A DNA stretch of 64,000 nt from contig UESW01004010.1 in NCBI GenBank assembly GCA_900491605.1, positions 536,965 to 600,964 of the forward strand, given 5' to 3'. The stretch is from Calamus simplicifolius (Eukaryota; Streptophyta; Magnoliopsida; Arecales; Arecaceae). Under the pieces are notes generated by a model, which saw nothing but the letters and a program-made list of their open reading frames with translations, was not told the origin of the DNA and did no database searches. The position numbers and the translations under genes are program-made. This document shows, in pieces, positions 57,720 to 64,000 of the stretch. How positions within the stretch are numbered: position 1 is the first letter of the stretch; every line of letters begins with the position of its first letter.

Positions 57720-58968
57720 TTAGGATTGGAAGAAACAAGTCAAGTCCAATCGAACACCTAAATTTCAAGCCAGTATGGTGCATCGTTTTACAAGGACAAG
57801 ATTAAGCACAATGAGCCTAATCAAATTCATTGAGATAATGAAAGGAAATCTCCTTTGAGTAAGAAAAGGATAAAAGCTACTGGCTAACAGTACAAATTAC
57901 ATAACAGATGAAAAGAAAACCCAATCCAAAATTGCTATCATTTCTAAATACATAAAGTTTTCACCTTCTTGAACAGATTCTCAACCTCTTCCTGAATTTT
58001 GCTGGGGCCCACTCTAAACCATTCCCTTATCCTGTCCAACCCTTCTGCTAATCTTTTTTGCAGTTTGCTTCTTCCTGCTGAAAATTCTGGCATTCCTTTC
58101 TAGCCAAATCAACCCAGCATACATCCGCCGCACCATATACCATCCTTTCCTCCAATATCACTTGATCAGGGTATAATACATCAAAATTTGTGAACTTTTA
58201 TTACCAGCCCCCAAGTTTGTGTCAACCCTTTATTTTAACTCAACAAATTTCTGAGAAAATAAGTTATACTCATGTGTTCATCTTCGGAAAGTCAAGATAG
58301 TAAATCATATTATATAGCCAAAGAATGGTGCTATTCCTTACAAGCAATGGTCATATAAAGGTATCAAGAGTATTCACCTCTTATATTTTAATTCAGCAGT
58401 CCTCCACATCAACTGGTCTAACTTTGTCCTCCATGATTATTGGAATTCTATGCATAAATAAAAAAAAAGAATGTTGTTAAGATGAAGAAACTTCTTAAAA
58501 GTTAAATTATTGAAACTACATATCATAGTATGTCCGAAATTCTGTAGGCCAACTAACTACAATTTATTGTTACTGCTTGGAAATCTGCATCTTCACTACT
58601 GTTCTTGTCCTACATCAAAACACTTTCTTGAGCACAAAGCTTATTAGACAAATAAAAGGAAAATCAACTCAACATTCATAAGTTGGGGTGCACAAGCAAA
58701 AACTAGCATCAGACAAATGAGCTGAATACTCTCTAAACCAACACTTCAAACGCTAAGAAAATAGATATAGTTGCATAGACATGAATTATATGTTGGACCT
58801 CTTGGATATATTAAGGACATAAGAGTGCAAAATCCAAAATTGTTATAGTAAACCCATGAATATAATTGGCATGTCTTGTACCTCTGCTCTTTTTTGCACT
58901 GCTGAGATGTTAATACAAGACATTTTTCCACTACTGCTAAACAAGGGGAAAGGCAGAATTCATTTGCT
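57720..58968. other. spacer with a LINE fragment
   Basis: This is AT-rich flank between the giant-LTR element and the hAT element. Apart from the LINE tail at 58014-58128, nothing was recognised. Confidence 0.5.
58014..58128 (-). mobile_element. L1-type LINE ORF2 C-terminal fragment
   Basis: On the minus strand the frame reads MYAGLIWLERNARIFSRKKQ and ends at a stop (58014-58016). The IWLERNARIF word is typical of the zf-RVT tail of plant non-LTR reverse transcriptases. Only this tail is visible. Confidence 0.6.
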
Positions 58969-58976
58969 GTCACAAG

Positions 58977-61314
58977 TAGAGGTAGGCACTTCACATGGGC
59001 TGTGCCGGCACGGCCCAGTAAACCGTATCGTGCTGGGCTCGGAAAATTTTTTCCATTGGCCCGGCACGGCATGGCCTATGATCTAGAAGAAGAAGTAGAG
59101 CTTTGAGTAGGTATTCTAGATCCATAAATTTTATCATTATATAAACCATAAATATCATTAAGAAGTTGTATTACCTTATCAATTTTGATTCATATTTTTA
59201 CAATATTGATCAATAAAAAAAATTACACCATTTAATTTAACTCTAGGATCAAAAACAACAGCTAAGTTATGCAATGGACATATCCTATTCCAATATTCAT
59301 TCCATTTAGTTTTCATATTATGTATAATAGGCATTAAAACTTCATGATATATATATTCTTTAAAATTTTTACTAATTACATATACTTTTTGTAAAAATGA
59401 ACAAGAAGTTGGATAATAAATACCTGAAAGAACATTTGTAGCATCATAAAAAGTAACCAAAAAATCTTTTAAAATTTTACCTTGATGTCAACAGCTTCAG
59501 TCAATATAAATCCTAATCCACGCTCATTAATATAAGCACTTAATAAGTTCTTATATGGATATGCATCATGTATCATGTTATAGGTACTATTTCAATGAGT
59601 TATTACATCAAGTTTAAATTTTTTAAAACATTTACCATGATCTATACATAATTGTTTAAATTCTTGAAGTCTTAACCTTGAAGCATAAATAAAAGAAATT
59701 GCATTTCTAATTTTTGAAATAACCTCTTGAATTATGTTCATGCCAGATTGAGCAGAAAGATTTAATATATGGCATGCACATCTAATATGAAATAATTGTC
59801 CATCTAAAATGGGATGCAAAGAATCATTTAATAATGCAACAACAGAATTATTATTAGATGCATTATCAAAAGTAATTGATATTATTTTATTATTAATATT
59901 ATATGAGTATGCGGTTTGATAAATAATATTTAAAATTTATTGTTCCGAATGCAAAAAATCAAAAGCATGAAAAGAAATAATTCATTTATTTAATTATCAA
60001 TCATTATCAATATAATGAGCAGTAATAGCAATAAAGCAATTACTACCTATAGATGTCGACTAAATATCAGAAGTTAAAGAAATTCTTGCATTTAAATTTG
60101 AGAGACTTTCAGTTAAACTTTATTTCATTGCTAAAAAGTTTGTCATAGCCACTCTTCTAAAGGTACGGCTACTAGTTCTTCTATAAGCAGGTTGTAGGCC
60201 TAATTGAACATATCTTTCAAAATTATAAGATTCAGATAAACTAAAAGGTAATTCATCTTTAACTATCCATCTTACCAATAATTTTTTCTAATTTTTATGG
60301 TTATATGCAAAATTACCTACAAGTGATCCCTCTTGTATATTAAGGATATATTATTGATGGGAATCATGCATCCTATGAGTCTCTTGATATCTTTTTAAAT
60401 GCCCTATTCCCCAAGTACTAGAACAACTGTAAAGTTTTGCATATTTTTTACATTTTTGCTTTATAGACTCCATCAACCATAATTCTATCAAAATCAATCC
60501 AAATATTACTAGTCCTCTTACGAGAAGAGGTTTGACATTCACTGACACTGGCTCTAGAGGGAACTTGGAGTTGGGATTGGGGTTGGAGTCCTTGGGGATT
60601 AGTTTCCTCACCCTCAGAAAAAGGGTGCATGTTAAAATTACTTTCGTTAAAAGATGTCATATCTAAAATTTTTAATTAATAAATATAAAAAAATAAAAAC
60701 TAACCCACAAAAAGGAATTAAAAAAAGATCAGAGCTGAAGGCGTGGAGCTGAGATTTATGAGCTTCCTCTTGCGCTCTCGCCTCTCAACAAGAAGTGACC
60801 TTGTAGCACTTGACTACTTGCTTGAGCACTTGCCACTTACAAAAATACTTACAAACTAAAAATTAAATTGCTAATATACTAGGACACTTGCTAGAAGAGA
60901 GAAATATTAGTAATAGAGAAGAGTTGGTTTGGTGTGGTAAGAATGAGGGAGAAATGGGCTATTTATAGAAGTCCCAATTTTTTTTCCAAAAATACCCTTT
61001 GATATAGCCATTATATGGCTGTTGAGAGGGGTAAAATGGTATAAACCCCTCCCTAAACAGCTATATAGCCATTTTTAATGGCTATATAGCCGTTGGCCAC
61101 GTGGGTCGTGTCGTCATGGGCCGTGCCAGGCCAGGCACGACCTATGACCTAAAATGGGCCACGGACCGTGCCGAGCCTAAATTTTTTTTTTTTACCGTGC
61201 CATGCCTGGCACGGTCCATTTGTTAATGGGCCGTGCCAGGCACGACACGATAATTTTAAAGGTACGATGGGCCTGGGCCGTGCCTGGCACGTCACGGCCC
61301 AATGCCCACCTCTA
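58977..61314 (-). mobile_element. hAT DNA transposon, 2.34 kb, with target duplication
   Basis: The left end TAGAGGTAGGCA and the right end TGCCCACCTCTA are inverted repeats. The 8-bp target GTCACAAG is perfectly duplicated (58969-58976 and 61315-61322). Subterminal regions are dense in GGCACGG/CCGTGCC motifs on both strands, as in other hAT elements where they bind transposase. The interior is AT-rich and holds a decayed transposase on the minus strand. Confidence 0.93.
59100..60660 (-). pseudogene. hAT transposase, decayed and lacking its C-terminus
   Basis: The protein starts near 60660. A BED zinc finger follows (60560-60370: WIDFDRIMVDG, then after a 1-base shift CKKYAKLYSC and GHLKRYQETH; the second cysteine is Y). 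The RNase H-like core is broken up. 59592-59819 gives CACHILNLSAQSGMNIIQ, the hAT CxxH motif, and 59179-59460 gives WNRICPLHNLAVVFDPRVKL. The frame ends by about 59080, and the hAT C-terminal dimerisation domain is missing. In an intact element this enzyme would cut and rejoin the terminal repeats. Confidence 0.85.
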
Positions 61315-61322
61315 GTCACAAG

Positions 61323-61985
61323 GTTGGCACTATTCAGTACTAATAAGACACCTTTCTTATTATTTATAGGCAAAGCTTTATATTTTGCTTGGATTAAATA
61401 AGATATCGTACACTATAAAAGGTGTAGATTACAACACCATGATGTCAGTGTCCAGTTTTTATTTATTGAAGCCATATTTTGTAATTTGAGGCCACTAAAT
61501 GTTATTGTTACATTGGAAAATGGTCGTTTGAATTTGATACGGATATGTGCATATGTGATACTACTAGAAGTTACATGATTACATTGACTGTTGCCAGGCT
61601 GACTCTTTAAATTGCTGCAACTTCAGGAGCCCTGTTTTGCAAGGGATTATAAATACATGAGACTTTGGAAAGTTTATTGTAAGCATATGTTGTGTACTCT
61701 CAGGTTTCCTTAGGAATTCAATGCAATCACACAGATAGAAATTCTGGAAAGAAAGCCTAAGAACAGATACTAGTACGATTGAGGCAGTAGCTTGAAACAA
61801 AGATACATAAAAGTTAATGGAAGAAGTAAGAAATTGTGTTACCAACTCTTGGCCTTAAGTTCCAACACCTGACACTTCATTGGTATGAAATTGAGACATG
61901 CACCTGCATCCACACCCACAACTGACATACATACAAGTCCATGCAACAAACATCAAAGACTGACAAGAAGGTGCATTCCTATGGG
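61323..61985. other. spacer, no gene seen
   Basis: The right flank of the hAT element continues the sequence interrupted at 58968. No domain was recognised. Confidence 0.5.
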
Positions 61986-62913
61986 CACTGATTAGGTTGA
62001 AATCCATTCTTCGGCTTGGGAGCGGTACACGTCGGGATCCGGATAGTGCTTTTCTGTCTAAGTGGACCGCAAGGCAGCCTTTTACGTAGGAAGCACGAAG
62101 GGTGATCTCTGCGAAAGACCCTTCGATGCCAAGTCAGTAAAAATCTTTAGCAATCAGATGAGAGGAGAAGGCTCCAGCAGAAGAATTTCTCTCCTTGAGA
62201 TGATTTTTCAAGAGCAATGTCAGTTGCTAGATTTTTTTTGGGGCTTAGATTGCCTTTGAGAGCATACCTGGAGGGTCTTGGGCTTGGTATTTGTACGCTG
62301 CCGAGAAGATGAGCCATTACATGATTTTTTGGACACGTTTTAGGGAGTTGGCATCCGATAAGGCCGGAATCCCATCGGTTATGAGGATCGGCAGTTGATG
62401 AAGCTGATGTGAGCTTTATCGAGAATTTGAAATCCTATTGATCATGGACGTAGTGCTGTATTTGGCTCCCATTTCTATTTAGGGAAGCTCACTCTGTAAT
62501 CCTTGCGATCAGGATGGTTCATCCTTCGAGATATTCAGTGTTGTTTGAAGCAGCAATGGCGCTTATGTTGAAGGAATGGAAATCGATCCTAGCGAGGTAT
62601 GGAGATAGCTCGGCCCTGCTGAGGTTCGAAGATAGCTCGGCCCATCCGAGATATTGAAATAGCTCAGTCTTGCCAAGGTACGGAGATAGCTCGGTTCTGC
62701 CAAGGTACGAAGACCGACTCTGGTGTCAGCGTTGAGACCAACGATGGTGTTAGTACTAAGACCAACTATTGTTGTCTGTTGGACCGTAGCTCAGTCAGTC
62801 AATTCAAATGTGGCTTGATCAACCAAATCGGAGATAATTCAACCTTTGAAAACTCAACATTTATCATCGGGCATATTTATTGATGCGGTGATAATTTTTT
62901 TCTGCATGACATG
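61986..62913. repeat. possible decayed gypsy LTR or leader fragment
   Basis: Words such as GATCTCTGCGAAAGACCC and ATGCCAAGTCAGT resemble the U5/leader part of Tat-type gypsy LTRs. At about 62590-62725 four to five units of about 28 bp carry GGTACGGAGATAGCTCGG. No boundaries or coding sequence are visible, so the assignment is weak. Confidence 0.35.
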
Positions 62914-63107
62914 TGTTGGAAAAATTATTGAGAAATTATTTACCCAATTAATTGATTTTGATGATTAACAAAAGCCATGAGTATATTCCTTGTGTTTCTG
63001 ATAGATTTGATAAGTGTTTCAGGAATTAAGATCGGTTATTTATCCAAATGATACTTAGAAATCAGTTTTGAATTGAATTTCAATAGAATTATCTAAGTTC
63101 AGAACTT

Positions 63108-63445
63108 GGAGCCGACACCTAACAGTCTCGAGCTGACTCCAGAGCGTATCAAAATAGTTCTAAATTTTTGGCATGATTTGGAGTCGACACCTAGAGTTTC
63201 GAAGCTGACACCTGAAGTTTCAGAGCCGACACCCGACCTGGCGGAGCCGACTCTAACCTGAGTTACAGAGACTATGTTTTTCAGAGCAATTTTTGGAGCC
63301 GACACATTAGAAATCGAGAGCCGACTCCAGTCAGCGGGGAGTCGACACTTTGCAAAGTCATAGCCGACTCCACAATGAATTGATTTTTGCTATTTATGGA
63401 AACACGATCTGGAGCCGACACATGAAAAGTTGGAGCCGACTCCAA
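63108..63445 (+). repeat. GGAGCCGACACC interspersed minisatellite
   Basis: About a dozen variants of GGAGCCGAC(A/T)CC occur at irregular spacing of 20-60 bp inside the LTR upstream of its TATA box. U3 repeats of this type may carry enhancer function; that is inference. Confidence 0.75.
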
Positions 63446-63594
63446 CCTATCAAGGATGATTTTTAAAAGTGTCAGATTAGCTCTAACGGATATATTTTCT
63501 CTCCTAACTCTCAATGGATCTATTTTCTTGCATGAAGAATCATCCAAGGTACTTTGTAATGTCTAGTTTCTCACCTAATCTCATATTAAGACTC

Positions 63595-63602
63595 TATAAA
63601 AG
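63595..63602 (+). promoter_or_regulatory. TATA box of the copia LTR
   Basis: ACTCTATAAAAGTAGGG is a canonical plant TATA box. It lies after the minisatellite and before a purine-rich leader-like region. Confidence 0.6.
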
Positions 63603-64000
63603 TAGGGATTCGTCGGTTTGAAAAGAAGAACAGAAATAGAGAGAAAGTAACGGAAAAATTGAGAGATATTTAAAGGAAAAATCTCTGAGTTCACATCGAT
63701 CTTTTAAAGAGAGATTCAAGAGAAATCCTAAGTCCTAAAAGTTCAAATTCAGAGGATTTTCAAAAGAGAAGAGAAGAAGAGCAAAAGCCCTATTTCCTTA
63801 AAGTTCTCTCCAACAGATTTCGGTCAAGAATCAGAGCTGAAGCTTGATTCAACCATTCAAAAGAGAGGAGGAAAAGAAGAAAAGCTCAAATCTACTTGGC
63901 TTCAATCAGGCTTTTCTTACCCTTGTTTATTTACATTGCTTATTTGCTCATTTAAGGAGCTTTACTTTATTGTAAACATTATTTTGAATTGTTGTTTATT

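Larger units (their letters stand above)
62914..64000 (+). repeat. copia (SIRE/Maximus-like) LTR, cut by window end
   Basis: It starts TGTTGGAAAAATT and soon reads ATTGATTTTGATGATTAAC, a common opening of SIRE-type LTRs. It then has a minisatellite, a TATA box and a purine-rich transcribed region. The 3' end lies beyond the window. Whether a full element or a solo LTR follows cannot be seen. Confidence 0.5.

Noticed and set aside
60351..60660. Stand-alone BED zinc-finger gene
   Set aside because: It lies within hAT termini and is followed by hAT core motifs in the same orientation, so it is the N-terminus of a transposase.
63108..63445. CRISPR-like array
   Set aside because: The GGAGCCGACACC words are irregularly spaced and diverged, and lie within a plant retrotransposon LTR; this is a minisatellite.

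Overview
The window looks like nuclear DNA from a flowering plant, most likely a monocot. A palm would fit the AT-rich spacers and the repeat types, but the species is inferred, not shown. Nearly everything recognisable is a transposable element or a decayed gene carried by or lying next to one. No intact host gene, rRNA, tRNA or CRISPR array was found. By eye, most coding relics hold stops or frameshifts.

Layout. 1-10.1 kb: AT-rich spacer with a possible solo LTR (2.4-2.9 kb), three related short hAT-type MITEs inside a duplicated segment (3.3-5.5 kb), an RTE-like 3' end (7.9 kb), a 110-bp tandem duplication and a 365-bp MITE with an 8-bp target duplication (8.77-9.14 kb). 10.13-16.56 kb: a Ty1/copia element on the minus strand with both LTRs, PBS, PPT and a 5-bp target duplication. 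16.75-27.47 kb: a 10.7-kb Ty3/gypsy element of the Tat type on the plus strand with a perfect 5-bp target duplication, two RNase H domains and a decayed, apparently spliced antisense ORF. 27.90-34.55 kb: a second minus-strand copia element. 34.6-36.6 kb: a frameshifted plant-mobile-domain (MAIN-like) gene on the minus strand. 37.05-38.79 kb: a non-autonomous hAT element that appears to carry a captured DUF1639 gene and has a Tourist-like MITE inserted at its very end. 38.8-43.2 kb: very AT-rich spacer.

43.25-57.71 kb is the most unusual part: a decayed Ty3/gypsy element whose LTRs (4.0 and 7.3 kb) contain a fusion of two host-derived coding pieces, the N-terminal half of a DHHC protein S-acyltransferase joined to a C-terminal piece of a plant soluble epoxide hydrolase. 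This is followed by a well-formed GT-AG intron and a polyadenylation signal. A unit of about 1.6 kb is tandemly repeated, two units in one LTR and four in the other. Every added unit begins at the same short hairpin, built from the LTR end plus the start of the primer-binding site.

57.7-64 kb: a LINE ORF2 tail, a 2.34-kb hAT element with a perfect 8-bp target duplication and a decayed BED-finger transposase (same family as the DUF1639 carrier), a decayed Tat-like LTR fragment, and the start of a copia (SIRE-like) LTR that runs off the end.

How the pieces relate: the hAT at 59-61 kb is a plausible relative of the enzyme source for the gene-carrying hAT at 37 kb. The three LTR elements at 10-34.5 kb are nearly abutting. 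The two copia elements have independently lost most of gag. The window therefore records repeated capture, deletion and amplification by mobile elements.
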